The notes under the pieces were generated by a model, which did not search any database, was not told the DNA's origin, and saw nothing but the letters and a program-made list of their open reading frames with translations. From an uncultured Muribaculaceae bacterium (GTDB lineage: Bacteria; Bacteroidota; Bacteroidia; Bacteroidales; Muribaculaceae): 64,000 nt of DNA. Numbering within the stretch: the stretch's first letter is position 1; every line of letters starts with the position of its first letter. The translations under genes were made by a program, and so were the position numbers. The stretch spans positions 413,682 through 477,681 of the forward strand of contig CAJUKZ010000002.1 in assembly GCA_910586995.1 (NCBI GenBank), written 5' to 3'. Positions 25,435 to 34,570 of the stretch are shown in pieces.

Positions 25435-28065
25435 ATGGCAAAAAAGATAGTAGAGACTCCATTGATGAAGCAATACGCCGAGATGAAGCGCAAGCATCCG
25501 GATGCTGTGCTGTTGTTTCGCGTAGGCGACTTCTACGAGACATTCTCCGATGATGCGATCACGGCTTCTGAGATTCTTGGAATCACGCTTACGAGGCGCG
25601 CCAACGGAGTGGCACAGTATGTTGAACTGGCCGGATTTCCCCATCATGCTCTCGACACATATCTACCGAAACTCGTAAGAGCTGGAAAACGTGTTGCGAT
25701 CTGCGAACAACTCGAAGACCCGAAAACGACAAAAAAACTTGTCAAACGAGGCATAACCGAGCTTGTCACCCCCGGCGTATCGATAAACGACAACATACTC
25801 AATCATCGCGAGAACAACTTCCTTGCCGCGGTGCACACCGGATCAAAAGGACGCATAGGCGTGGCTTTCCTCGACATATCCACAGGAGAATTTCTCACTG
25901 CGGAAGGAGTCCCGGAATACATCGACAAGCTCTTGGCCAACTTCGGACCTAAGGAAGTGCTGATCATGAGAGGTACGCGCCAGAGGTTTGAAGATATTAC
26001 GACAACCCGCTATCTAACCACAGATCTCGACGACTGGATCTTCACATCCGACGCAGCAAACGAACGTCTGCTCAAGCAATTCGGCACATCATCGCTCAAA
26101 GGCTTCGGCATACATGCAATGACCGACGCCATCATTGCAGCCGGAGCGATACTCCACTATCTCGACATCACTTGCCACACACGCATCTCCCACATCACAA
26201 GCATCTCACGTGTGGAAGAAGAAAAATATGTCCGGCTCGACCGCTTCACCGTACGCAATCTTGAACTCATCCAGCCCTTGGGCGAAGACGGCAAAAGTCT
26301 GCTCGACGTCATAGACCGTACCGTGTCCCCGATGGGAGCGAGACTTCTGAGGCGTTGGATTCTTTTCCCGCTTAAAGACGTGAATGCCATAAACTCACGC
26401 CTCGATATTGTGGAATACTTCTTCCGCCATCCCGACCAGCGTGAGCAACTCAAGGAACTCCTCGAACACATAGGCGACCTCGAACGTCTCGTGGCCAAAG
26501 TTGCCGCCGGGCGCATATCGCCACGCGAAGTTTCGCAGATGCGCATGGCTCTCGAAGCAGTAGAACCGATGAGAGCCATATGCCGGGATGCTGACCTCGA
26601 ATCGCTGCGCGACATAGGCGAACAACTGAATCCATGCACACCGGTGATGGAACGCATTGCACGCGAGATACGGGAAGACGCACCCAACACAGTGGCGCGG
26701 GGGGATGTGATTGCCTCTGGTGTCGATGCCGAACTTGACGAACTGCGCGACATCGCGTTCCGCGGAAAAGATTATCTCCTCAGACTTCAGCAACGCGAGT
26801 CTGAAGCCACGGGAATACCGTCGCTGAAGGTCGGATACAACAACGTATTCGGTTATTATATCGAAGTCACCAACACACACCGCGACAAAGTACCTCAGGA
26901 ATGGATTCGCAAACAGACTCTCGTCAACGCGGAACGATACATAACCCAGGAGCTTAAAGAATACGAAGAAAAGATACTCGGGGCTCAGGAAAAGATCCTT
27001 GTGATCGAAAACCGTATATTCAACGACATCGTTGAGGCTCTATCGCGATACATACCCTCGCTACAGCTCGACTCATCCCTGATCGCACGACTCGACTGCC
27101 TTTGCTCCTTTACATCAACGGCGCTCGAGAATCACTACTGTCGTCCGGTTGTCGACGATTCTCTCGAACTCCACATAGTGGAAGGCCGACACCCTGTGAT
27201 CGAGAAGCAGTTGCCTCCGGGAGAACCGTATATCACCAATACAGTCTGCCTCGACAACGACTCCACCCAAGTGATGATGATCACCGGGCCGAATATGTCA
27301 GGTAAGTCTGCGCTGCTGCGCCAGACGGCACTCAACGTACTCATGGCCCAGACCGGATGTTTCGTCGCGGCAGAAAGCGCCCGCATAGGCATAGTGGACA
27401 AGATCTTCACCCGCGTTGGTGCGAGCGACAACATCTCGCTCGGCGAAAGTACATTCATGGTAGAGATGAATGAAGCCGCTCTCATTCTCAACAACATGTC
27501 GCAGCGTTCGCTTATTCTTTTCGACGAGCTTGGACGAGGCACATCCACCTACGATGGCATATCTATCGCATGGGCTATAGTCGAGCATATTCATAACCAC
27601 CCGGGAGTCCATCCGAAGACCCTGTTCGCTACACACTATCACGAACTCAACGAAATGGAGCGCAGTTTCCCGAGAGTGGTCAACTACAACGTTTCTGTAA
27701 AGGAAATAGGCGGCAAAGTCGTCTTTCTGCGCAAACTCTCACGCGGAGGCAGCGAACATTCGTTCGGCATACACGTAGCTAAACTCGCCGGACTGCCCGC
27801 CTCGATCGTGCGCCGTGCCGACGAGGTTCTGCACCGTCTTGAGAAAGCCAACCGCGACAACAGCGAGAGAAACAGTAACGCGCTTTCTGAGGCTGCCGGA
27901 GATGATTCAGCAGCTGGCATGCAACTGTCATTTTTCCAACTCGATGATCCTGTGCTCGCGCAAGTGCGCGACGAGATTGTCGGCACAGACATAAACAACC
28001 TGACGCCGGTGGCGGCACTGAATAAACTTCATGACATACGCAAGATACTCACAGGTAAAGAGTAA
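25435..28065 (+). CDS. mutS: DNA mismatch repair protein MutS
   Basis: An 876-residue protein that recognises mispairs and recruits MutL. The mismatch-reading motif FYE lies near residue 29 (LFRVGDFYETF). Connector, lever and clamp domains follow. The ATPase has Walker A TGPNMSGKSALLRQ near residue 616 and Walker B FDELGRGTSTYDG near 697. A C-terminal dimerisation region is present, with a Ser/Asn-rich linker. ATG 25435 is used; the upstream ATG at 25375 would overlap the SDR gene. It probably shares the sugar cassette's transcript. Confidence 0.98.
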   Translation: MAKKIVETPLMKQYAEMKRKHPDAVLLFRVGDFYETFSDDAITASEILGITLTRRANGVAQYVELAGFPHHALDTYLPKLVRAGKRVAICEQLEDPKTTKKLVKRGITELVTPGVSINDNILNHRENNFLAAVHTGSKGRIGVAFLDISTGEFLTAEGVPEYIDKLLANFGPKEVLIMRGTRQRFEDITTTRYLTTDLDDWIFTSDAANERLLKQFGTSSLKGFGIHAMTDAIIAAGAILHYLDITCHTRISHITSISRVEEEKYVRLDRFTVRNLELIQPLGEDGKSLLDVIDRTVSPMGARLLRRWILFPLKDVNAINSRLDIVEYFFRHPDQREQLKELLEHIGDLERLVAKVAAGRISPREVSQMRMALEAVEPMRAICRDADLESLRDIGEQLNPCTPVMERIAREIREDAPNTVARGDVIASGVDAELDELRDIAFRGKDYLLRLQQRESEATGIPSLKVGYNNVFGYYIEVTNTHRDKVPQEWIRKQTLVNAERYITQELKEYEEKILGAQEKILVIENRIFNDIVEALSRYIPSLQLDSSLIARLDCLCSFTSTALENHYCRPVVDDSLELHIVEGRHPVIEKQLPPGEPYITNTVCLDNDSTQVMMITGPNMSGKSALLRQTALNVLMAQTGCFVAAESARIGIVDKIFTRVGASDNISLGESTFMVEMNEAALILNNMSQRSLILFDELGRGTSTYDGISIAWAIVEHIHNHPGVHPKTLFATHYHELNEMERSFPRVVNYNVSVKEIGGKVVFLRKLSRGGSEHSFGIHVAKLAGLPASIVRRADEVLHRLEKANRDNSERNSNALSEAAGDDSAAGMQLSFFQLDDPVLAQVRDEIVGTDINNLTPVAALNKLHDIRKILTGKE

Positions 28066-28136
28066 CTTTTTGGCATGATTATTGTTATACATAATAGTAT
28101 ACATACAAGATTACTCATATTAACACATAAATCATT

Positions 28137-28721
28137 ATGGAAAAAATCAAACCGGGAAAATATGTAGAACTCGGCTACGACCTCTACGAAGTGCAACCTG
28201 ACGGCAGCCAGACCCTCGTACATCAGACCGATATAAAAGATCCTGAAAAAATAGTATATGGCGTCACTCCTGGTGTCATACGTCCGCTCGAGGCCGCAAT
28301 AGAAGGTCTTGAAGCAGGCGGCGAGTTCGACCTTGTAGTCAAGAGCGATGAAGCTTTCGGTCCTCGTGATCCTGAGCAGATCGTTCCTCTGGAAAAAGAA
28401 ATCTTCATGGTCGACGGCAAATTTGACTCCGACATGATAAAAGAAGGGGCATACGTGCCCATGATGACTGCCGACGGATACCGCATCAATGGCCTTGTGA
28501 CAAAGGTTACAGACGATAAAGTAACACTCGACTTCAACCATCCACTCGCAGGTAAGGACGTACGCTTCAAAGGCAAAATCATCACTGTACGCGATGCAAC
28601 TCCCGAGGAACTCCAGCCCCAGCATCATTGCGGATGCGGCTGTGGCGGCGGAAGCTGCTCAGATGGTGAATGCGGCGATTCATGCGGCTGCGACAGCGAC
28701 AATGGCTGCGGCTGCAAGTAA
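28137..28721 (+). CDS. slyD: SlyD-like FKBP-type peptidyl-prolyl isomerase with metal-binding tail
   Basis: A 194-residue protein with an FKBP fold interrupted by the IF chaperone insert (about residues 70-130), as in SlyD. FKBP motifs include GVTPGVIRPLEAAIEGLEAG and FNHPLAGKDVRF. The last 35 residues are Cys/His-rich (HHCGCGCGGGSC and onward), a likely nickel/zinc-binding tail. It folds proteins in the cytosol and can deliver metal to enzymes. It is followed by a perfect bidirectional terminator. Confidence 0.92.
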   Translation: MEKIKPGKYVELGYDLYEVQPDGSQTLVHQTDIKDPEKIVYGVTPGVIRPLEAAIEGLEAGGEFDLVVKSDEAFGPRDPEQIVPLEKEIFMVDGKFDSDMIKEGAYVPMMTADGYRINGLVTKVTDDKVTLDFNHPLAGKDVRFKGKIITVRDATPEELQPQHHCGCGCGGGSCSDGECGDSCGCDSDNGCGCK

Positions 28722-28775
28722 GAGAACTTGACAATTACCTAAGGGAAATCTTTCCGATAACCCTTTTAAAACCAA

Positions 28776-28812
28776 CAAATCCCCAACAGTTCGGTGAACT
28801 GTTGGGGATTTG
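28776..28812. terminator. Bidirectional terminator between slyD and pnp
   Basis: CAAATCCCCAACAGTTC (28776-28792) and GAACTGTTGGGGATTTG (28796-28812) form a perfect 17-bp stem with a 3-base loop, AT-rich on both sides. It serves the convergent genes slyD and pnp. Confidence 0.92.
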
Positions 28813-28834
28813 TTTATCTTAACCTGCGGGCTGA

Positions 28835-31105
28835 TCAGTCGTTGCGGGGACGGCGCGGACCACGGTCGCCACCTTCACGACGGGGACGATCTCCACGGTC
28901 GCGGCGTTCAGCACCATCGCGGCGCGGGCCACGATCGCCCTCACGGCGGGGACGGTCTCCCCTGGGCTGACGCTGGGGTTCTACATAGCCTTCGGGCTTT
29001 TCCTGAAGCGCACGCATCGACAGACGATACTTGCCAGACTTCTTGTCTATCTCGATCAACTTCACGGTGACTACGTCGCCTTCCTTCAGGCCGCTGGCCT
29101 CCATATCGGGCAGACGCTCCCACGAGATCTCACTGATGTGGAGCAGACCATCGCGGTTAGGCATGAACTCTACGAATGCACCGAAGTCCATGATAGAGCT
29201 TACCTTGCCGGTATATACCTCGCCTTCCTCGGGCTGTGCCACGATAGCGCGGATCATCTCCATAGCCTTGTCTATTGAGGCCTTATTGGAAGCTGCAACC
29301 TCGATGTAGCCGCCTTCGTCTACCTCGTCGATTGATACAGTAGCACCGCTGGCCTCCTGAATACCCTGGATAACCTTTCCGCCCGGGCCGATGACAGCAC
29401 CGATAAGATCCTTAGGAATGGTGAGGGTGACGATTCGCGGAACGTGGGGCTTATAGTCCTCACGTGGAGCAGGTATGGTCTCGTTGATGATGTTGAGGAT
29501 GTGCAGACGTCCCTCGCGGGCCTGATTGAGTGCGCGTTCGAGAATCTCGTAGCTGAGACCGTCGCACTTGATGTCCATCTGGGTGGCTGTGATACCATCC
29601 ACTGTACCTGTTACCTTGAAGTCCATATCGCCAAGGTGATCCTCATCGCCGAGGATATCGCTCAGGATAGCATATTTCGAGCTTTCAGTATCAGTGATAA
29701 GTCCCATAGCGATTCCGCTCACAGGCTTCTTCATCTTCACACCCGCATCAAGCAGGGCGAGAGTACCTGCGCAGACAGTCGCCATTGAAGACGAACCGTT
29801 GCTCTCAAGAATATCGCTCACGATACGGCATACATAAGGAAAGCCGTCGGGGAACATGCGTTTGAGTGCACGGTGGGCAAGATTGCCGTGGCCTACCTCG
29901 CGGCGTCCTACACCGCGCTGGGCCTTAGCCTCACCTGTAGAGAAGGGAGGGAAGTTATAGTGGAGCAGGAAGCGCTCGCGACCTTGGTTGAGAACGTCGT
30001 CAAGGATCTTCTCGTCGAGTTTTGTTCCAAGAGTCACTGTAGCAAGGCTCTGAGTCTCGCCACGGGTGAATACAGCAGCTCCGTGAGGACCGGGGATGTA
30101 GTCCACCTCGCACCAGATCGGACGGATCTCGGTGGTCTTGCGTCCGTCCAGACGGATACCCTCATCGAGAATGCAGCGGCGCACAGCCTCTTTCTCAACA
30201 TCGTGATAATAACGCTTCACCAGAGGTGTCTTCTCATCGCGTTCTTCCTCGGGAAGTGAGTCAATGTATTCCTGGCAGATTGCATCGAATGATTCCTGAC
30301 GCCAATGCTTGTCGGCGCTGCCGGCCTTGGCGATGGCATACGCTTTGTCGTAGCACTTGTCGTGCACATCCTTGCGCAGATCCTCGTCGTTGACCTCATG
30401 GCAGTACTCGCGCTTTGCGATACCAACAGCCTGAGCAAGTTCGATCTGAGCCTGGCACTGAACCTTGATGGCGTCGTGAGCGGCCTTGAGGGCAGCCAGA
30501 AGATCTGCTTCCGACACTTCGTCCATCTCGCCTTCCACCATCATTATGTTGTCGTAAGTTGCGCCGACCATAAGTTCCATATCTGCTTTCTCAAGCTGTT
30601 CGAACGTCGGGTCGATCACAAATTCGCCGTCGATACGTGCCACACGAACCTCTGAAATAGGACCGTTGAAAGGTATATCGCTGACCGCAATGGCTGCTGA
30701 AGCTGCCAGACCGGCAAGTGCGTCAGGCATCTCAATGCCGTCGGCCGAATACAATGTGATATTTACGAATGTGTCGGCGTGGTAGTTGTCGGGGAAAAGA
30801 GGACGTAACACACGGTCTACCAGGCGCGACGTCAGAATTTCATAGTCATTGGCGCGGCCTTCGCGTTTGAGGAAACCACCGGGGAAACGTCCGGCGGAGG
30901 AGAACTTCTCCTTATATTCTACTTGCAGAGGCATAAAGTCTACGCCTTCGCCCGCCTCCTTGGCGGACACTACAGTGGCCAAAAGCATGGTATTTCCCAT
31001 GCGCAGCTCCACTGCACCATCGGCTTGCTTTGCCAGCTTGCCGGTCTCGATCGTAATCTCGCGGCCGTCGGGCAGTGCGATGGTCTTCTTGATAGGATGT
31101 AACAT
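28835..31105 (-). CDS. pnp: Polyribonucleotide nucleotidyltransferase (PNPase)
   Basis: A 756-residue 3'-to-5' phosphorolytic exoribonuclease of mRNA turnover. There are two RNase PH domains (the second with FPPFSTGEAKAQRGVGRREVGH), a KH domain (TIPKDLIGAVIGPGGKVIQG) and an S1 domain (GEVYTGKVSSIMDFGAFVEF). The last 45 or so residues are unusual: a low-complexity Arg/Gly/Asp tail of repeated GDRPRREG and GPRR units, probably an extra RNA-binding tail. It has its own promoter at 31143-31173. Confidence 0.97.
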   Translation of the reverse strand: MLHPIKKTIALPDGREITIETGKLAKQADGAVELRMGNTMLLATVVSAKEAGEGVDFMPLQVEYKEKFSSAGRFPGGFLKREGRANDYEILTSRLVDRVLRPLFPDNYHADTFVNITLYSADGIEMPDALAGLAASAAIAVSDIPFNGPISEVRVARIDGEFVIDPTFEQLEKADMELMVGATYDNIMMVEGEMDEVSEADLLAALKAAHDAIKVQCQAQIELAQAVGIAKREYCHEVNDEDLRKDVHDKCYDKAYAIAKAGSADKHWRQESFDAICQEYIDSLPEEERDEKTPLVKRYYHDVEKEAVRRCILDEGIRLDGRKTTEIRPIWCEVDYIPGPHGAAVFTRGETQSLATVTLGTKLDEKILDDVLNQGRERFLLHYNFPPFSTGEAKAQRGVGRREVGHGNLAHRALKRMFPDGFPYVCRIVSDILESNGSSSMATVCAGTLALLDAGVKMKKPVSGIAMGLITDTESSKYAILSDILGDEDHLGDMDFKVTGTVDGITATQMDIKCDGLSYEILERALNQAREGRLHILNIINETIPAPREDYKPHVPRIVTLTIPKDLIGAVIGPGGKVIQGIQEASGATVSIDEVDEGGYIEVAASNKASIDKAMEMIRAIVAQPEEGEVYTGKVSSIMDFGAFVEFMPNRDGLLHISEISWERLPDMEASGLKEGDVVTVKLIEIDKKSGKYRLSMRALQEKPEGYVEPQRQPRGDRPRREGDRGPRRDGAERRDRGDRPRREGGDRGPRRPRND

Positions 31106-31142
31106 AAAGGGGTTTAAATATTTATATCGTCTTAAATTCGCG

Positions 31143-31173
31143 CAAAGTTACTAAAAAAATCCCACTTTTGCAA
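31143..31173 (-). promoter_or_regulatory. Promoter of pnp
   Basis: On the minus strand, TTG (31171-31173) and TAACTTTG (31143-31150) are 20 bases apart, giving a leader of about 30 bases. The rest of 31174-31288 shows no gene or clear terminator. Confidence 0.65.
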
Positions 31174-31288
31174 CATCTGCAAAGAATTTGCCGCCACAGG
31201 AATATAATTGTATAATTAATAACAGCTTACGCGCACACCAATGCAACCTCATCCCTAAGAATAGGTAAATCTACGGATGCTTGAAATA

Positions 31289-32101
31289 CTATTTAAATGT
31301 CCACGTGAGAGTACCCCGTGTGCGCGCCGGAGCATCTGTAGCTGTTTGTTTGCGGCTGAACCGGCTCTGTTTGGCCGCACGCAAGCATTCGGCCACAACA
31401 TTGGCATCCGATGCCGCAGGTGGCATACCGCCGGCAGGAGTGGCTGCCACTACATTTCCATCAGCATCGACTTCCACGTTTATTACTACTGATCCAAGAG
31501 GCTTACGCTCGCCTCCTACAGATCCGAAATGACTTACCGACCATCCGTTGCCGATACGCGCACCGGGAGTCACACCTGCGGCAGCCTCTCTCGTATTACC
31601 CCCAAGTGGATCAGGTTTGGCCGAAGTGTTGTTGCCAGCCGAGTTCTCCTTTCGCGGAGTGAATGCATTGTTGACTGATGTATTTATATTGCGCGAGGCC
31701 TTCCGCTCACGTTCTTCGTTGCGGCGTGCGGCGGCATCCTTATCTGGTTTCTTTACCTGCGTCTGCTTCACAGGCTGCTCTTCCTCCGATGACTGCTCCG
31801 GCAGAGTGGCGCCAAGATCTCCGGCGTCCTCAAGGTCTGTGCCTGACGCTTGTCCGGGTGCAGCCTCATCACCTTGTACCGGTTCGCCTGATGCCGGCTC
31901 GTCATCTCCGCGATCGTAAGGCAGCAGCATCTGTTCCATTGTCAAATATTCGTCGGGCAGCAACTCCACCTCCGGACGCTCCTTTTCCCAGGGAGAAGCT
32001 ACTTCAGGAGGAAAACTGAGAGTGCACCCAAGAAGCACTGCAAGCACAACAACCAGTACCAGCAACGTGCCGACAAGCGAATAGATACGTTCTTTATTCA
32101 T
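31289..32101 (-). CDS. TonB-like energy transducer
   Basis: A 270-residue protein. One N-terminal TM helix (about 8-28) is followed by a long Pro/Glu/Ser-rich spacer (about 40-165) and a C-terminal domain with the TonB-like pattern GSVVINVEVDADGNVVAATP and AAKQSRFSR. It would span the periplasm and pass proton-motive energy from the ExbB/ExbD motor to outer-membrane receptors. The spacer is acidic and basic rather than the usual Pro-Lys type. It is the last gene of pdxJ-exbB-exbD-tonB, 31 bases after exbD. Confidence 0.82.
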   Translation of the reverse strand: MNKERIYSLVGTLLVLVVVLAVLLGCTLSFPPEVASPWEKERPEVELLPDEYLTMEQMLLPYDRGDDEPASGEPVQGDEAAPGQASGTDLEDAGDLGATLPEQSSEEEQPVKQTQVKKPDKDAAARRNEERERKASRNINTSVNNAFTPRKENSAGNNTSAKPDPLGGNTREAAAGVTPGARIGNGWSVSHFGSVGGERKPLGSVVINVEVDADGNVVAATPAGGMPPAASDANVVAECLRAAKQSRFSRKQTATDAPARTRGTLTWTFK

Positions 32102-32132
32102 AGAGAGAGTGTGTGTCAGTCGTTATTCCTAA

Positions 32133-32564
32133 TCAATTTCCTGGCTTCACCGCATCAGGAGCAGCTTTGGTCGCAAGGATCATTTTGATCCCTTGCTCAG
32201 CAGCACAGTTGATCACCGCTACTACATCACCATAAGGGACAGCAACATCAGCGTATAGAGCTACAGCCTGGCCGGGATATAGTGCAGCCATCTCGGAAAG
32301 CAGCGGAGCAAGATTTGTCTTCGATACCGGCTGTGGATCACTGTCGCCCGAGCTTACAAACAATTGGGATGACGCATCGATATAGACACGCGCGGCCGGT
32401 TTTACGGCTGTCTGCTGCGATCCCTGCGGCAGATTCACATCCACCGCTGTGGGGAAGACAAACGACGATGTAACGAGAAAGAATACGAGTAGCAGGAAGA
32501 TGACATCGGTCATAGACGCCATCGAGAATGTGGCAAGCATGTCTTGCTGTCGTTTAAGAGCCAT
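32133..32564 (-). CDS. exbD: ExbD/TolR-type biopolymer transport protein
   Basis: A 143-residue inner-membrane protein with a short cytoplasmic start, one TM helix (MTDVIFLLLVFFLVTSSF, including the conserved Asp) and a periplasmic domain (YADVAVPYGDVVAVINCA). With ExbB it forms the proton-driven stator that powers the TonB-like protein. It lies 14 bases after exbB in the same operon. Confidence 0.92.
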   Translation of the reverse strand: MALKRQQDMLATFSMASMTDVIFLLLVFFLVTSSFVFPTAVDVNLPQGSQQTAVKPAARVYIDASSQLFVSSGDSDPQPVSKTNLAPLLSEMAALYPGQAVALYADVAVPYGDVVAVINCAAEQGIKMILATKAAPDAVKPGN

Positions 32565-32578
32565 AGCAGTGCGTGCGA

Positions 32579-33286
32579 TCAGTTAGCCGGCTCGTTGAGC
32601 AGGTCCATGAATTCCATTGTCTTGGCCTCCATCAGATTAGTGACCTTATTGATTCTCGCCACGAGAAAGTTGTAGCCGAACATCGCCACAATACCTACGA
32701 TCAGACCGGCCACAGTGGTTGTCAGAGCCGTATAGATACCTCCGGCAAAAGATCCGATCGACGCCGCATTTCCTGAATTGGCAATAGCGTAGAACGCCTG
32801 CACCATGCCCACCACAGTGCCGAGGAATCCGAGCATAGGAGCACCGGCGGCAGTTGTCGCAAGCCAGGGAAGCCCCTTGCCGAGAGCGGCCAGCTCAAGC
32901 GTACCTGTATTCTCAACCGCAACCAACACATCGGCAGTCGGGCGTCCGATGCGCGATATGCCTTTTGAGATAAGTCTGGCATACGGCGTAGGGGTGCGTT
33001 TGCACAACTTCAGGGCGCTCTCTATCTCACCGTCGTGTATATAATCCCTGATGCGTTCCATAAAATAGGCATCAACCTTAGCGGCTTTGCCTATAACCAA
33101 TGCCCGCTCTATAAACACATATATACTCAGAATAAGCAGCAGCGCAAGGGGGATCATTATCCAGCCCCCTTCAAGGCAAAGCTGCCACAATGACATTTCA
33201 GCCACAGGAGCGGCAGGCATTGAGGCAGGAGAGCCGGCCAGCGTATCGGCAGCTACGGCATAAACTTCAGTCTGTATCATAACCAT
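32579..33286 (-). CDS. exbB: ExbB/TolQ/MotA-type proton channel
   Basis: A 235-residue inner-membrane protein with three TM helices: about 36-55, then GAPMLGFLGTVVGMVQAFYA, then GIYTALTTTVAGLIVGIVAM, the last two carrying the family's proton-channel motifs. It has an N-terminal extension of about 30 residues. It is the motor half of the TonB system encoded with exbD and the TonB-like gene, and starts 16 bases after pdxJ. Confidence 0.93.
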   Translation of the reverse strand: MVMIQTEVYAVAADTLAGSPASMPAAPVAEMSLWQLCLEGGWIMIPLALLLILSIYVFIERALVIGKAAKVDAYFMERIRDYIHDGEIESALKLCKRTPTPYARLISKGISRIGRPTADVLVAVENTGTLELAALGKGLPWLATTAAGAPMLGFLGTVVGMVQAFYAIANSGNAASIGSFAGGIYTALTTTVAGLIVGIVAMFGYNFLVARINKVTNLMEAKTMEFMDLLNEPAN

Positions 33287-33302
33287 CTTGTTTTATATCA
33301 TT

Positions 33303-34016
33303 TTATATAAGGCACTCGCGGTAGCGGCGTATCGTATCCTCAAGACCATAATACAACGCATCGCAGATAAGAGCATGACCTATCGACACCTCGTTGAGAT
33401 AAGGCACTCGCGAATGGAAAAACCGCAGGTTCTCAAGAGAAAGATCATGTCCGGCATTGACGCCAAGCCCACAGCTATGGGCCACTTCCGAAGCTTCAGC
33501 ATATGGAGCGACCGCTGCCTCAGGATCTGTCGGATACATATCGGCATACGGTTTGGTGTACAGCTCCACCCTATCGGCCCCGGTACGCGCCGCCATCCTT
33601 ATCACTTCCGGATCCGGATTCACAAACACAGAGGTCCGGATACCGGCTTCTTTGAAGCGCTCTACGACAGATGTCAGGAATTCAACATTCAAAGCCACAT
33701 CCCACCCAAAATTGGAAGTAACCTGACCCGGCGCATCCGGCACAAGAGTCACCTGCTCGGGACGTGTTCTGAGCACCAGATCGATAAAATCGTCGGAGGG
33801 ATAGCCTTCTATATTGAATTCGGTGCGCACCACTGCCCGTATACGAGCCACATCGTCGCGGCGTATGTGTCGCTCGTCAGGACGCGGATGCACTGTGATT
33901 CCCTGAGCGCCGAAACGCTCACAATCAGCCGCCACACGCTCCACGCAAGGATTATTCTCACCTCGGGCATTGCGCAGTGTAGCCACTTTATTTATGTTCA
34001 CACTTAGATTGGTCAT
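33303..34016 (-). CDS. pdxJ: Pyridoxine 5'-phosphate synthase PdxJ
   Basis: A 237-residue TIM-barrel enzyme that condenses 1-deoxyxylulose 5-phosphate with 3-amino-2-oxopropyl phosphate to make pyridoxine 5'-phosphate, the last step of vitamin B6 synthesis. Motifs include LSVNINKVATLRNARG, GITVHPRPDERHI and VNAGHDLSLENL. It heads the pdxJ-exbB-exbD-tonB operon, an arrangement common in Bacteroidales, and is divergent from the ACT-like gene and nadK. Confidence 0.97.
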   Translation of the reverse strand: MTNLSVNINKVATLRNARGENNPCVERVAADCERFGAQGITVHPRPDERHIRRDDVARIRAVVRTEFNIEGYPSDDFIDLVLRTRPEQVTLVPDAPGQVTSNFGWDVALNVEFLTSVVERFKEAGIRTSVFVNPDPEVIRMAARTGADRVELYTKPYADMYPTDPEAAVAPYAEASEVAHSCGLGVNAGHDLSLENLRFFHSRVPYLNEVSIGHALICDALYYGLEDTIRRYRECLI

Positions 34017-34072
34017 CTCTTAAAATAGATATAATTAACTCGTGAAATTACGGAAATCTCGGGGATTCTTTG

Positions 34073-34080
34073 TAATTTTG
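34073..34080 (+). promoter_or_regulatory. Promoter -7 box of the ACT-like gene and nadK
   Basis: TAATTTTG matches TAnnTTTG, 51 bases before the TTG start at 34132. Confidence 0.55.
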
Positions 34081-34131
34081 TAAACTTAACGACACAAAGT
34101 TAGTCAGAAAAAACCAATCACAAAAACAAAT

Positions 34132-34533
34132 TTGAGACAAGACCATCAACATACCGACGAACTTGACCGGCTGTTCCCAGCTTTCGGCGACACATCGCGT
34201 CTCGTCATAAGCTGCCACAAGGCCGACTACAGCGCATCGCGCATCGCTCGCGCCGTAGAAGATGCAGATGCTCATCTGATCAATCTAAATGTGACGGATG
34301 CGCCCCTGCGTGCTGGTATATATGGGCTTGACCCCGACAGAGGATTCAACACCACTACAGGCAATTCGACAGTATATGTAGACCTGCGTGTCAACCGCGC
34401 CGATCCATCGCCGGTAATCAGATCACTCGAGCGCTACGGCTTCGAGGTGTGCGACACCGGATCGCTTCCCGAAGGAAGCTATGAAACCATGCGCGAGCGC
34501 GTCAACGAGATTCTGCATATTCTGGAGATGTAG
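34132..34533 (+). CDS. ACT-like protein resembling the C-terminal part of Bacteroidales CBS-domain proteins
   Basis: A 133-residue protein with TTG as the only reasonable start. SRLVISCHKADYSASRIARA and STVYVDLRVNRADPSPVIRS are the two halves of an ACT-like fold. In Bacteroides the gene between pdxJ and nadK usually encodes a longer protein with two N-terminal CBS domains and such a C-terminus. Here the CBS part is absent and replaced by about 20 residues. It is either a natural short form or a truncated gene under its own promoter. It ends 37 bases before the nadK start. Confidence 0.65.
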   Translation: MRQDHQHTDELDRLFPAFGDTSRLVISCHKADYSASRIARAVEDADAHLINLNVTDAPLRAGIYGLDPDRGFNTTTGNSTVYVDLRVNRADPSPVIRSLERYGFEVCDTGSLPEGSYETMRERVNEILHILEM

Positions 34534-34570
34534 TGTCCTGCCGTGGACCAGCAACCAACAAATTCCGCCA

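Noticed and set aside
28086..28101. Short palindrome TATAC/GTATA before slyD
   Set aside because: Too short and AT-rich to tell from chance; no conserved operator is known to me there.
33288..34007. A 239-codon open frame on the plus strand across pdxJ
   Set aside because: It is the antisense of a clear PdxJ protein and has no family features; composition alone keeps it open.
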